DNA of 64,000 bases from Nocardioides nitrophenolicus. GTDB lineage: Bacteria; Actinomycetota; Actinomycetes; Propionibacteriales; Nocardioidaceae. Location: assembly GCF_016907515.1 (NCBI RefSeq), contig NZ_JAFBBY010000001.1:5270001-5334000 (forward strand). Direction: 5' to 3'. Under the pieces are notes generated by a model. It ran no database searches and had not been told where the DNA came from. It saw nothing but the letters and a program-made list of their open reading frames with translations. Below, piece after piece: positions 55,946 to 64,000 of this stretch (position 1 is the first letter of the stretch; every line of letters begins with the position of its first letter). A program made the translations under genes and the position numbers.

Positions 55946-58900
55946 ATGGACCTGGTCAGGCCGTCGTGGCGATTTCGATCCGCGTTGGTGCTCGCGCTCA
56001 TCGCGAGCCTCCTCATCGGGGGATGGGGCATCAGCGAGCCGGCCGCGGCGCGGGCGGCGGCCGACCCCTGCCAGGCCGCGCAGGCCGCCGCGACCTCGGC
56101 TGATCAGGGACTCGCCAAGGCGCTGCAGCGGCTGGTCAAGGCGAAGCGGGCCCTGAAGAAGGCGAAGAGGTCCGGCCGCGGTACGAAGGCGGCCCGAGCG
56201 AAGGTGAAGGCGGCCAAGCGCAAGGTCAGCCAGGCGCGGGCCGGTGTGGCGGCCGCCGGCGCCGCCGTGGTGGCACAGTGCGGCTCGGCGCCGGCCGGAC
56301 CCACGCCCTCACCGACGACCGGAGGCATCACCGGCACCGTGATCGCGACCGGCGCCCTCGGCGAGACCGTCGTGACGCTGTCCCCGATCGACGCGGGGGC
56401 GCCGCAGACGGTCCAGGCCGCTCCCTCGGGCGGGTACGCCTTCACCGACGTCGTGCCCGGCAGCTACACGGTCTGCGCCTACCCGGCCGAGCAGCCGGCC
56501 GGCTGCCACACGGTGGCCGGCTCGGACGCGGCGGCGCCGGTCGAGCTGGTCGCCGGCCAGCAGCGCGCCGGCGTCGACATCACCATCGGCGCGCCGACCA
56601 GGCTCAGCGGCACGGTCGTCGGACCCTCCGAGGGCCTGGCCGTCAGCGCGACGGGCGAGGACGGCGAGGAGACGACCGCGGCGGTCACCGACGGCGAGTA
56701 CCGGATCGACCTCGCCGAGCCGGGCAGCTACGTCGTGTGCCTGGTCGCGCCCACCGGCGTCTCCGCCGACGCCTCCGACTGCAGCGACCCGGTCGCCGTC
56801 GCGCGGGGCGAGCAGGTCGTCGTACCGGACCTCCTGACCCACCGTCGGGCGACGGTGAGCGGGTCGGTCACCGACTCGTCCGGGGAGCCGGTGCCGATGG
56901 TCGCGGTCGTCCTCACCGACCTGGGGGGACAGGGTCAGCTGTTCGACTCCACCGACGCCGACGGTCGGTTCTCCTTCGCGGGCGTGTCGCCCGGCTCCTA
57001 CTCGATCTGCTACCGCCCCAGCGACCCGGCGATGCTCGCCGAGTGTCGGGGCAACACCCCCGACGGCGACGGCGGCGGAACGCCCCTCGACGTCGAGGAC
57101 ACCGACGTCACCGACGCGGACACGGTGCTCGAGCGCGCCGGCTCGCTGTCCGGCACGGTCAGGGCCGCCGGCGCCGGAGCGGCGGGCGGGGTGACCGTCA
57201 CGGCCTTCCCGGTGGGCTTCGAGGCGTTGACGGCCTCGGCGATCACCGACGCCGGGGGAGGGTTCACGATCGAGGGTCTCGTGCCCGGGTCCTACCAGGT
57301 CTGCGCGGACGTCGACGACACCTCGTTCGCCGTGACCCATCGGCGTACCTGCTTCGGGACGGCGGTCGACGGCGACCCGGTGCAGGTCGCCGCCGAGGCG
57401 TCGACCGATGACGTCGACATCGACCTGCGGCGCGCCGCGAGCCTCTCCGGCCGGGTGCTCGCCGCCGGGAGCGGGCAGCCGGCAGCCGGCCTCACCGTCG
57501 AGGTCGCCGACCAGGACGGCCAGGTGACCTATGCCGGCTCCGACGCCGACGGTCGCTTCGTGGCGTCCGGGCTCGACGCCGGCACCTACACGGTGTGCTT
57601 CGTCTCGGACGGCGGCACCGCCAACGTCGCGGACGGCTGTGCCTCCGGCGACGGAGCCGGGTGGGCCGTCGGCGAGGGCGAGGCCGTCGACGTGGGCGAC
57701 CTCGAGCTCGCGGCCGGTGCCACCGTGACCGGGACCGTGCGCGACGCCGGCGGCCGGCCGGTCGCGGACGCGGTCGTCACCGTCCTGCCCGCCGACGACG
57801 GGGCCGAGCAGGCCGAGACCACCTCGGCCGCGGACGGAGCCTTCTCGCTGGTCGGACTCACGCCGGGCTCGTACACCGTGTGCGTCGAGCCGGCCGCGCC
57901 GCTGCTCGCGGAGTGCTGGCAGGACACGGCGCCGACGGACCCGGGCGGCGTGACCACGCTCTCGCTCGCGGCGGGCGAGTCCGCCCAGCTGGACTTCGGC
58001 CTCGCCCAGGCGGCCTCGGCCGGTCGGACCAGGACCGCCTCGGCGGCGGCACCGACCGCGGCTCTGCAGTCCTCGGCGTCCTGCCTCTCCCACCGGCTGC
58101 CCCGCAACGACGACGGCTCCTCGGCACGGGTCTCGCTGCCGTTCCAGCTGAACTTCTACGGCCGCCGCTACGACGCGCTGTACGTGAACAACAACGGCAA
58201 CGTCACGTTCGACGCAGCGATGTCGACGTACACGCCGTTCACCATCAACGCCGACACGCCGCCGATCATCGCGGCCTTCTTCGCCGACATCGACACGCGG
58301 CCGGCGACGTCGGGGACCACGACCTGGGGCGTGACGTCGTTCGAGGGCCGGCCCGCCTTCTGCGTCAACTGGAGCCGGGTCGGCTACTACTCCGAGCACG
58401 TCGACCGGCGCAACAGCATCCAGCTCCTCCTGGTCAACACCAACCCGGGCGGCGACTTCGACATCGTGTTCAACTACGGCTCGCTGACCTGGGACACCGG
58501 CGACGCCAGCTCGGGCGTGTCCGCCGGCGCGGGCTTCTCCAACGGCGACGGTCAGGCCGCGCACTTCCGCCAGCTGCCGGGCAGCCTGCAGAACGGTGCC
58601 TTCCTCGACGGTGCCGCGTCCGGCCTCGCCCGCACCAGCACCGGCAGCTCCGTGCCCGGCCGGCACGTCTTCCACATCACCTCGGGCCAGTCGAGCCTCG
58701 GTGGTCGGTGTACGCCGACGTACTTCGTCAGCGTTCGCGGATCCGGCCAGACCTCGCGCGGCGTCGACGACAAGAACGCCTCGTCGGTGACGAAGGCGGT
58801 GTGGACGGGCTTCAAGCAGAGATACGACGCCGCGGGCCTGGCCTCCGACAAGGTCACCTTCTACCAGCTTCCGTACCAGGCGCTGAGCGTCGACGTCCTG

Positions 58901-59515
58901 ACCGAGGGTCTCGACCACGGGGCGTACGACGAGCGGCTGGACCGCTTCTTCGACGTCAACCTCCGCCGCTATGTCGCCAGCATCCAGGACGGCATCGACG
59001 CGCTGACCGGCTACGTGGTCTCGCTGCGCAGCCTGTGCGCGCGACAGGGGGTCACGCCCAAGGTGGTGATGGCGGGGTACTCGCAGGGCTCGCTGGTCGT
59101 GCACGACTTCCTGCTCGCGGCGAAGTCGGACCCCACCCTCGCGAGCCTGGTCGCCGGCGCCGGGCTGGTCGCCGACCCGGCCCGGGTGGTCAACCCGGGC
59201 GAGTTCATCAACTGGGGGAACTCACCGACGTCCGGCAAGGGGATCTGCCCTTACTCCAAGGACGTGCTGAGCGTCGACGTGTGCGCCTTCAACGACGCAC
59301 GGGACGTGCCCGGGCGCTTCGCGAGCGTGACGCAGTCGCTGTGCGTGGCCGGCGACGCGGTCTGTGACACCACCAGCATTCCGGGGTTCGACGTGTGGCG
59401 GATCAAGGCGCGCGCCGCGGAGGGGGCCCGGATCCACAGCGCCCTGGCCGAGACCCACGCCGGAGGACTCGCCACCATGGGCAGGTCGCTGTTCCAGAGA
59501 TCCGGGCTGGGCTGA
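55946..59515 (+). CDS. Multidomain surface cutinase with nidogen-like domain and six CNA-B-like repeats
   Basis: This is a 1189-residue exported protein. The signal peptide (about 1-38) is followed by a Lys/Ala-rich coiled segment (about 40-110, with LVKAKRALKKAKRSG). Six prealbumin-like repeats (about 128-680) follow, each ending in a pGsYtvC-type motif such as VVPGSYTVC, SPGSYSIC and DAGTYTVC. A nidogen-like domain (about 720-905) has YVNNNGNVTF and AAFFADIDTR. The C-terminal cutinase (from about 921, YFVSVRGSGQTSRG) has GYSQG with Ser1046, with Asp in GDAVCD and a late His as the likely triad. It may cleave esters of polymers or lipids at the cell surface. ATG 55946 follows GAGGGG by 6 bases. 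Confidence 0.85.
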   Translation: MDLVRPSWRFRSALVLALIASLLIGGWGISEPAAARAAADPCQAAQAAATSADQGLAKALQRLVKAKRALKKAKRSGRGTKAARAKVKAAKRKVSQARAGVAAAGAAVVAQCGSAPAGPTPSPTTGGITGTVIATGALGETVVTLSPIDAGAPQTVQAAPSGGYAFTDVVPGSYTVCAYPAEQPAGCHTVAGSDAAAPVELVAGQQRAGVDITIGAPTRLSGTVVGPSEGLAVSATGEDGEETTAAVTDGEYRIDLAEPGSYVVCLVAPTGVSADASDCSDPVAVARGEQVVVPDLLTHRRATVSGSVTDSSGEPVPMVAVVLTDLGGQGQLFDSTDADGRFSFAGVSPGSYSICYRPSDPAMLAECRGNTPDGDGGGTPLDVEDTDVTDADTVLERAGSLSGTVRAAGAGAAGGVTVTAFPVGFEALTASAITDAGGGFTIEGLVPGSYQVCADVDDTSFAVTHRRTCFGTAVDGDPVQVAAEASTDDVDIDLRRAASLSGRVLAAGSGQPAAGLTVEVADQDGQVTYAGSDADGRFVASGLDAGTYTVCFVSDGGTANVADGCASGDGAGWAVGEGEAVDVGDLELAAGATVTGTVRDAGGRPVADAVVTVLPADDGAEQAETTSAADGAFSLVGLTPGSYTVCVEPAAPLLAECWQDTAPTDPGGVTTLSLAAGESAQLDFGLAQAASAGRTRTASAAAPTAALQSSASCLSHRLPRNDDGSSARVSLPFQLNFYGRRYDALYVNNNGNVTFDAAMSTYTPFTINADTPPIIAAFFADIDTRPATSGTTTWGVTSFEGRPAFCVNWSRVGYYSEHVDRRNSIQLLLVNTNPGGDFDIVFNYGSLTWDTGDASSGVSAGAGFSNGDGQAAHFRQLPGSLQNGAFLDGAASGLARTSTGSSVPGRHVFHITSGQSSLGGRCTPTYFVSVRGSGQTSRGVDDKNASSVTKAVWTGFKQRYDAAGLASDKVTFYQLPYQALSVDVLTEGLDHGAYDERLDRFFDVNLRRYVASIQDGIDALTGYVVSLRSLCARQGVTPKVVMAGYSQGSLVVHDFLLAAKSDPTLASLVAGAGLVADPARVVNPGEFINWGNSPTSGKGICPYSKDVLSVDVCAFNDARDVPGRFASVTQSLCVAGDAVCDTTSIPGFDVWRIKARAAEGARIHSALAETHAGGLATMGRSLFQRSGLG

Positions 59516-59563
59516 CGGTCGGGCCGACGGTCGGCCGACAGGAGGGCTTCGCGGGCGCGCCGC

Positions 59564-60436
59564 TCAGCGGCGCGCCATCGCCTCCAGCCGGGCGATCCGG
59601 TCCGCCATCGGCGGGTGGGTCGAGAACATCTTCTGCACGTCGCCGGCCCGGAACGGGTTCGCGATCATCATGTGGCTGGCGTTCTGCAGCTGTGGGGTGG
59701 GCGCCAGCGGAGCGCGGGCGGTGCCGGTCTCGAGCTTGCGCAGCGCCGAGGCCAGGGCCAGCGGATCGTCGGTGAGGCGGGCGCCGTCCTCGTCGGCGTC
59801 GTACTCGCGGGTGCGGCTGATCGCCATCTGGATCACCGCGGCCGCGAAGGGCGCCAGCAGGGCGGTGCCGATCATGACCAGCGGGTTGGGGCGCTCGTCG
59901 TTGTTGCCGCCGCCGAAGATCGAGGAGAAGGCCAGGAACTGGGCGACCGAGCTGATCACGCCGGCCACGGCGGCGGCGACCGAGCCGGTGAGGATGTCGC
60001 GGTTGTAGACGTGCATCAGCTCGTGGCCGAGGACGCCCCGCAGCTCGCGCTCGTCGAGCAGGCTCAAGATGCCCTCGGTGCAGCACACCGCGGCGTGCTC
60101 GGGGTTGCGGCCGGTCGCGAACGCGTTCGGCGCCTGGGTGGGGGAGACGTACAGGGCCGGCATCGGCTGGCCGGCTCGCTCGGACAGCTCACGCACGATC
60201 CGGTACATCGCGGGCTGCTGCGACTCCGAGACCGGATAGGCGTGCATCGCCTTGATGGCGAGCTTGTCGGAGTTCCAGTAGCCGTAGGCGGTGGTGCCGA
60301 CGCCGATCAGCGCGAAGATCCAGATGAACGCCGAGCTGCCGGTCGCCGCTGCGATCAGGCCGCCCACCGCGAGCAGCAGCGCGAAGATGGCGCCGAACAG
60401 GCCGGCGGTCTTGAGGCCGTTGAAGTGGCGGTGCAT
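59564..60436 (-). CDS. htpX: Zinc metalloprotease HtpX
   Basis: This 290-residue membrane protease (M48) does quality control of membrane proteins with its active site in the cytoplasm. Two helices lie at about 12-55 and others after residue 150. The zinc motif HELMH is at residues 138-142, within LRGVLGHELMHVYNRD. NAFATGRNPEHAAVCCTEGI and DADEDGARLTDDPLALASAL (third zinc ligand region) are HtpX hallmarks. The length is normal. Confidence 0.95.
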   Translation of the reverse strand: MHRHFNGLKTAGLFGAIFALLLAVGGLIAAATGSSAFIWIFALIGVGTTAYGYWNSDKLAIKAMHAYPVSESQQPAMYRIVRELSERAGQPMPALYVSPTQAPNAFATGRNPEHAAVCCTEGILSLLDERELRGVLGHELMHVYNRDILTGSVAAAVAGVISSVAQFLAFSSIFGGGNNDERPNPLVMIGTALLAPFAAAVIQMAISRTREYDADEDGARLTDDPLALASALRKLETGTARAPLAPTPQLQNASHMMIANPFRAGDVQKMFSTHPPMADRIARLEAMARR

Positions 60437-60492
60437 GCCAGGTCAACGAACGGCGGTGGGTGTCGCGTTCCGCACGTCGGACGAGACCCGGG

Positions 60493-61290
60493 TCACGTCG
60501 CCGGCTGGCAGCGCGGGCACCAGTACGTCGTGCGCTCGCGTCCGGCCTCGCCCACCGGTCCGGCCTGGATCGTCGTGCGGCAGCGCAGGCACGGCTGCCG
60601 CTGGCGTCGGTAGACCCAGACCGGGTCGCGCCGGTCGCCCGTGGTCAGCGGCTGGCCGTGCTCGAGCCCGGAGCGCAGCATCAGCCGGGCGCGGCGCAGC
60701 AGCCGCAGCGGGTCGGCCACGCTCGCGACCGGGGCCTGGGGGTGGGCGCCCTGGACGAAGCAGACCTCGGACATCCAGATCGTGCCGAGGCCCGCGACGA
60801 CCGTCTGGTCGAGCAGGGTGCTGCCGAGCACGCGCCCGGGCGCGGCGGTCAGCCGCGCCAGCGCGGTGGTCTCGTCGTCGGCGGTCCAGGCGCCGAGCAG
60901 GTCGGGGCCGAGGTGCCCCACCACGGACTCCTCCTCGGCGGTGGGCAGCAGCTCGACCAGGCCGAGCCGGAAGCCGATCGCCTCGGCCCGCTGCGCGCTC
61001 AGCACCACGCGGGCCTCGTGGGCCGGCCCCGGCCACCCGGCGCCGGGCGCGATCACCCGCCAGCTGCCCTCCATCTTCAGGTGGGTGTGGAGGGTGAGCC
61101 GGGCGCGGTCGGGCAGGGTGAGTCGGGTCAGCAGGTGCTTGCCGTGGGTGGTGGTGCGCTCGACCGTGGCGCCGGTCAGGTCGGTGGTGGCGAGCTGGGG
61201 GACGCGCAGGTCGGAGCCGGCGAGGACCTGGCCGGCGAGCGCCCGGTTCAGCCGGTCGCTGGTGCGCCGGACCGCGTCGCCCTCAGGCAC
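60493..61290 (-). CDS. Fpg/Nei family DNA glycosylase
   Basis: This 265-residue base-excision-repair enzyme removes oxidised bases and nicks the strand. Pro2-Glu3 (VPEGDAVRR) provides the catalytic N-terminus after removal of the initiator. LTLHTHLKMEGSWRV and LLDQTVVAGLGTIWMSEVCF are typical. The C-terminal zinc finger CLRC...CPRC is complete. GTG 61290 overlaps the end of lhr by 8 bases. Adjacent lhr and nei genes also occur in M. tuberculosis (Rv3296-Rv3297), which supports the Nei2 subtype. Confidence 0.93.
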   Translation of the reverse strand: MPEGDAVRRTSDRLNRALAGQVLAGSDLRVPQLATTDLTGATVERTTTHGKHLLTRLTLPDRARLTLHTHLKMEGSWRVIAPGAGWPGPAHEARVVLSAQRAEAIGFRLGLVELLPTAEEESVVGHLGPDLLGAWTADDETTALARLTAAPGRVLGSTLLDQTVVAGLGTIWMSEVCFVQGAHPQAPVASVADPLRLLRRARLMLRSGLEHGQPLTTGDRRDPVWVYRRQRQPCLRCRTTIQAGPVGEAGRERTTYWCPRCQPAT

Positions 61291-64000
61291 GGATCCGCAG
61301 CCCGCGCGGGGTGGCGACGAAGCCGGCCGCCGCGAGGGCGTCGCGCAGCGGGCCACCACTGCCGAGCAGGGCGGTGCCGTCGGCCTTCTCGACGGTGAGC
61401 TGGCCGAGCGTGCCCCGGCGGACCGCCGTCGACAGCGCCTCGGCCGCGGGAGCGAGCAGGTCGGGCTCCTCGGTCCAGGTGAGGAGGGTGCGGCCGCCAC
61501 GCTCGACGTAGAGGACCAGCGCGCCGTCGACCAGCACGACCAGGGCGCCGGCCTTGCGGCCCGGACGGTGACCCGGAGCGTCCGGGCCGCGCTCGGCGCT
61601 CGGCCAGGGGAGCGCGGCGCCGTAGGGGTTCGCCGGGTCGGTGGCGGCCAGCGCGACGGCGACCGGCTTGGCGCCGGCGTCAGGGGCGGCGCCCGGGCCG
61701 GTCGAGGAGAACGAGCGGAGCCGGTCGACCGCGCCGGCGGAGCCGAACTGGGCGGCGCCGAGGCCCTCGACGAAGTAGCCGCGCCGGCAGCGGCCGGCGT
61801 CCTCGAACGCGCTGAGCACCTTGTAGACCGCGGCGAAGCCGCCCGGCACCCGCTCGTTGACGACCGCGCCACGGGTCACCACGCCGTGGCGCTCGAGGAG
61901 CTGCTCGGCGGCGGCGTGGGCGCGACGGGTCGGGTCGGGGTCGATCGCCGGCAGCAGCGCCCAGCGACCGGCGGTCTCGGGAGGGCCGGTGCGCGCGACC
62001 CGGCCGGGACGGGCGGGGGCGCGGCGGGTGCGGTGGGCGGCGCGGCCGGAGCGGGTCAGGGCACGCAACGGGGTGAGCGTGTCGTTGGTGAGGTGGCCGC
62101 TCCACACCAGGGCCCACAGCGCGGCGCTGACCGCGTCGTCGAGCGGGGCGTCCTCGCCGGCGTCGAGGCAGGCCCGGGAGACCTGGTCGGCGACCTGCCG
62201 GAAGAACCAGGCGCCGCCCGGCGCCAGCACGTCGAGCACCCGTTGGTGGAGCGGGTCCTCGACCGGCCCCGGCTCGGGGAGGGTGAGCGGGGCCCGGTCG
62301 GCGAGGTGGAGCGAGACCCAGCCGTCGCTGCCCGGCAGTGCACCGTGGCCGGACCAGACGACCTCGCCGGTGGCGGTGAGCTCGTCGAGCAGGGCCGGCT
62401 CGTAGTCGCGCACCCGGGCCGGCAGGACCAACGACTCCAGCGCGCTCGCGGGCATCGGCGCCCCCGCGAGCTGCTCGATGGTGTGGAGCAGCCCGTCGAC
62501 GCCGCGGGGTCCCTTGCCGGTGGTGATCTGGTGCCAGGCGGTCGAGAACCGGGCCAACGTGGTCGGCTCGACCGGCTCGATCTCGTGGCGCAGCCGGGCC
62601 AGCGAGCGCCGGCGCAGCCGGCGCAGCACCTCGACGTCGCACCACTCCTCGCCCGCCCCGACTGGCCGGAACTCGCCGGACAGCACCCGGCCCTGCGCCT
62701 CCAGCCGCTGGAGGGTGTGGCGGACGACGGCGACCCCGAGGCCGAGCCGGGTGGCGACCTGGTCGACGGTGAACGGCCCGTGGGTGCGGGCATAGCGTCC
62801 GACCAGGTCGGCCAGGGGATCCTCGACCGGCTCGGTGAAGGCGGCGGGGGTGCCGGGCGGGGCCGGGACGCCGAGGCCGTCGCGGAGCCGGGCGACGTCC
62901 TCGACCACGGCCCACGCGTCGCCGTAGGCCATCCGCACCTCGACCACCCGCCGGGCCGCGACCAGGTCGGCCAGCCACTCGGCCACCGGCGCCTCGTCGC
63001 GGGCGCGGGCGGCGACCTCGGCGGCGGTGAGCGGACCGAGCAGCCGGAGCAGGTCGACCAGGCCCTCGGGGTCGCGGGCCCGGCGCTCGGGGAGGGTGCG
63101 TTGCAGCTCGGCCTCGACCTCGGCCAGCACGTCGGGGTCGAGCAGCTCGCGCAGCTCGGCCCGGCCGAGCAGCTCGGCGAGCAGCCCCTGGTCGAGGGTG
63201 AGCGCGGCGGCCCGGCGCTCGGCGAGTGGCGAGTCGCCCTCGTAGACGAACTGGGCGACGTAGCCGAACATCAGCGTGCGGGAGTAGGGCGAGGGCTGGG
63301 TGGTCTCGACCTCGGTGACGGTGACCTCGCGCTGCTCGACCCGGCGCAGCAGGGTGGTCAGCCCGGGCAGGTCGTAGACGTCGTTGAGGACCTCGCGCAC
63401 GGTCTCCAGGACGATCGGGAACGCGGGATAGCGGGCGGCGACCTCGAGCAGCGCGGCGGCGCGCTGGCGCTGCTGCCACAGCGGCGAGCGGCGGCCGGGG
63501 TCGCGACGCGGCAGCAGCAGCGCCCGCGCGGCGCACTCCCGGAAGCGCGCCGCGAAGAGGGCGGAGCCGCCGACCTCGCGGGTGACGAGGTCGGCGATCT
63601 CGTCGGGCTCGAACGCGATCAGGTCGGCGCCCGGCGGATCGGCGTCGGTGTCGGGGATCCGGATCACGATGCCGTCGTCGGAGGCCAGGGCCTGCCCGTC
63701 GATGCCGTAGCGCTCGCGCAGCCGGGCGTTGATCGCCAGCGCCCACGGGGCGTGGACGGCGGTGCCGTAGGGGGAGTGCACGGCGAGCCGCCAGTCGCCG
63801 AGCTCGTCGCGGAAGCGCTCGACCAGGACCGTGGTGTCGCTGGGCAGGACCCGGGTCGCCTCGACCTGCTCGCGGAGGTAGGCGACGAGGTTGGCGGCGG
63901 CGTTGTCGTCGAGCCCGACCTCGCGAGCGCGGGCCTCGGCGGTGGCGTCGGGTAGCGCGGCGAGCTCGCGGGTGAAGGCGCCGATCGCCTCGCCGAGCTC
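61283..64000 (-). CDS. lhr: Large helicase-related protein Lhr (C-terminal part)
   Basis: The frame is open to the window edge, giving 905 residues of a protein normally about 1500 long; the 5' part with the first helicase motifs lies outside. The visible part contains the Lhr core region LAVHSPYGTAVHAPWALAIN and ITEVETTQPSPYSRTLMFGY-like VETTQPSPYSRTLMFGYVAQ. Several winged-helix segments (for example VDQVATRLGLGVAVVRHTL) and the Lhr C-terminal domain follow. Lhr is an ATP-driven 3'-5' DNA and RNA:DNA helicase of DNA repair. It overlaps and is coupled to the Nei-type gene. Confidence 0.93.
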   Translation of the reverse strand, partial: ELGEAIGAFTRELAALPDATAEARAREVGLDDNAAANLVAYLREQVEATRVLPSDTTVLVERFRDELGDWRLAVHSPYGTAVHAPWALAINARLRERYGIDGQALASDDGIVIRIPDTDADPPGADLIAFEPDEIADLVTREVGGSALFAARFRECAARALLLPRRDPGRRSPLWQQRQRAAALLEVAARYPAFPIVLETVREVLNDVYDLPGLTTLLRRVEQREVTVTEVETTQPSPYSRTLMFGYVAQFVYEGDSPLAERRAAALTLDQGLLAELLGRAELRELLDPDVLAEVEAELQRTLPERRARDPEGLVDLLRLLGPLTAAEVAARARDEAPVAEWLADLVAARRVVEVRMAYGDAWAVVEDVARLRDGLGVPAPPGTPAAFTEPVEDPLADLVGRYARTHGPFTVDQVATRLGLGVAVVRHTLQRLEAQGRVLSGEFRPVGAGEEWCDVEVLRRLRRRSLARLRHEIEPVEPTTLARFSTAWHQITTGKGPRGVDGLLHTIEQLAGAPMPASALESLVLPARVRDYEPALLDELTATGEVVWSGHGALPGSDGWVSLHLADRAPLTLPEPGPVEDPLHQRVLDVLAPGGAWFFRQVADQVSRACLDAGEDAPLDDAVSAALWALVWSGHLTNDTLTPLRALTRSGRAAHRTRRAPARPGRVARTGPPETAGRWALLPAIDPDPTRRAHAAAEQLLERHGVVTRGAVVNERVPGGFAAVYKVLSAFEDAGRCRRGYFVEGLGAAQFGSAGAVDRLRSFSSTGPGAAPDAGAKPVAVALAATDPANPYGAALPWPSAERGPDAPGHRPGRKAGALVVLVDGALVLYVERGGRTLLTWTEEPDLLAPAAEALSTAVRRGTLGQLTVEKADGTALLGSGGPLRDALAAAGFVATPRGLRIRA

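Noticed and set aside
1..64000. CRISPR arrays, rRNA or tRNA genes, insertion sequences
   Set aside because: No regularly spaced repeats, no cloverleaf with a CCA-adjacent acceptor, and no transposase-like frame were seen.

Overview
The window is a very GC-rich actinobacterial chromosome segment with many GTG starts and ATGA/GTGA stop-start overlaps. Several traits point to the order Propionibacteriales, most likely a Nocardioides-type organism; this placement is an inference. The traits are a mycofactocin-coupled short-chain dehydrogenase, GlnR-type operators, ClgR, RNase J, an Lhr/Nei pair, and the gene order glnA-RDD-DUF4191-lipA-lipB-TIGR01777-E2-pepA-gcvT. That order matches the Mycobacterium tuberculosis Rv2211-Rv2220 neighbourhood. 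I saw no tRNA, rRNA, CRISPR array or insertion sequence.

Layout. (1) 1-5329: the 3' part of an uptake-and-catabolism operon: sugar-type ABC ATPase (cut by the window edge), permease, alpha/beta hydrolase, mycofactocin-type SDR, zinc-free MDR reductase and a DUF1275 membrane protein. (2) 5330-15300: an accessory island with less GC-biased codon use. It holds a truncated helix-turn-helix gene, two small orphan genes, a small membrane-protein gene broken at a run of eight C, and a two-gene operon. The operon's first gene encodes a 2149-residue protein with a DUF4297/Cap4-type nuclease domain, a STAND/NACHT NTPase and a very long helical sensor. The second encodes a 262-residue partner I do not recognise. 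This looks like an AVAST (antiviral STAND) type III-like defence system and is the most interesting content here. (3) 15371-21114: nitrogen assimilation. Type I and type III glutamine synthetases are each preceded by a four-part GlnR operator that fits the published spacing, followed by an RDD protein and two exported proteins. (4) 21222-30344: lipoate and one-carbon metabolism (lipA, lipB, two-lipoyl-domain E2, pepA, gcvT). (5) 30341-36143: PhzF, thyA-folA, an F420/LLM oxidoreductase, dapA and RNase J. (6) 36151-40066: an exported protein and a large secreted M4 protease with a PA insertion. (7) 40313-55809: ftsK, a RodZ-like protein, rimO, pgsA, cinA and clgR, interrupted between pgsA and cinA by two giant secreted nuclease/5'-nucleotidase genes. 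(8) 55946-64000: a multidomain surface cutinase, htpX, a Nei-type glycosylase and the 3' part of lhr.

How the genes work together. LipB and LipA make the lipoyl cofactor used by the neighbouring E2, and GcvT belongs to another lipoate-dependent system. ThyA and FolA form the thymidylate/folate couple. The secreted nuclease, nucleotidases and M4 protease look like a scavenging set for extracellular DNA, nucleotides and protein, and three of them share a lysine-rich Ig-like C-terminal module. Many housekeeping genes have a TAnnnT -10 element 6-9 bases before the start codon, which indicates leaderless transcripts and helps fix several GTG starts.
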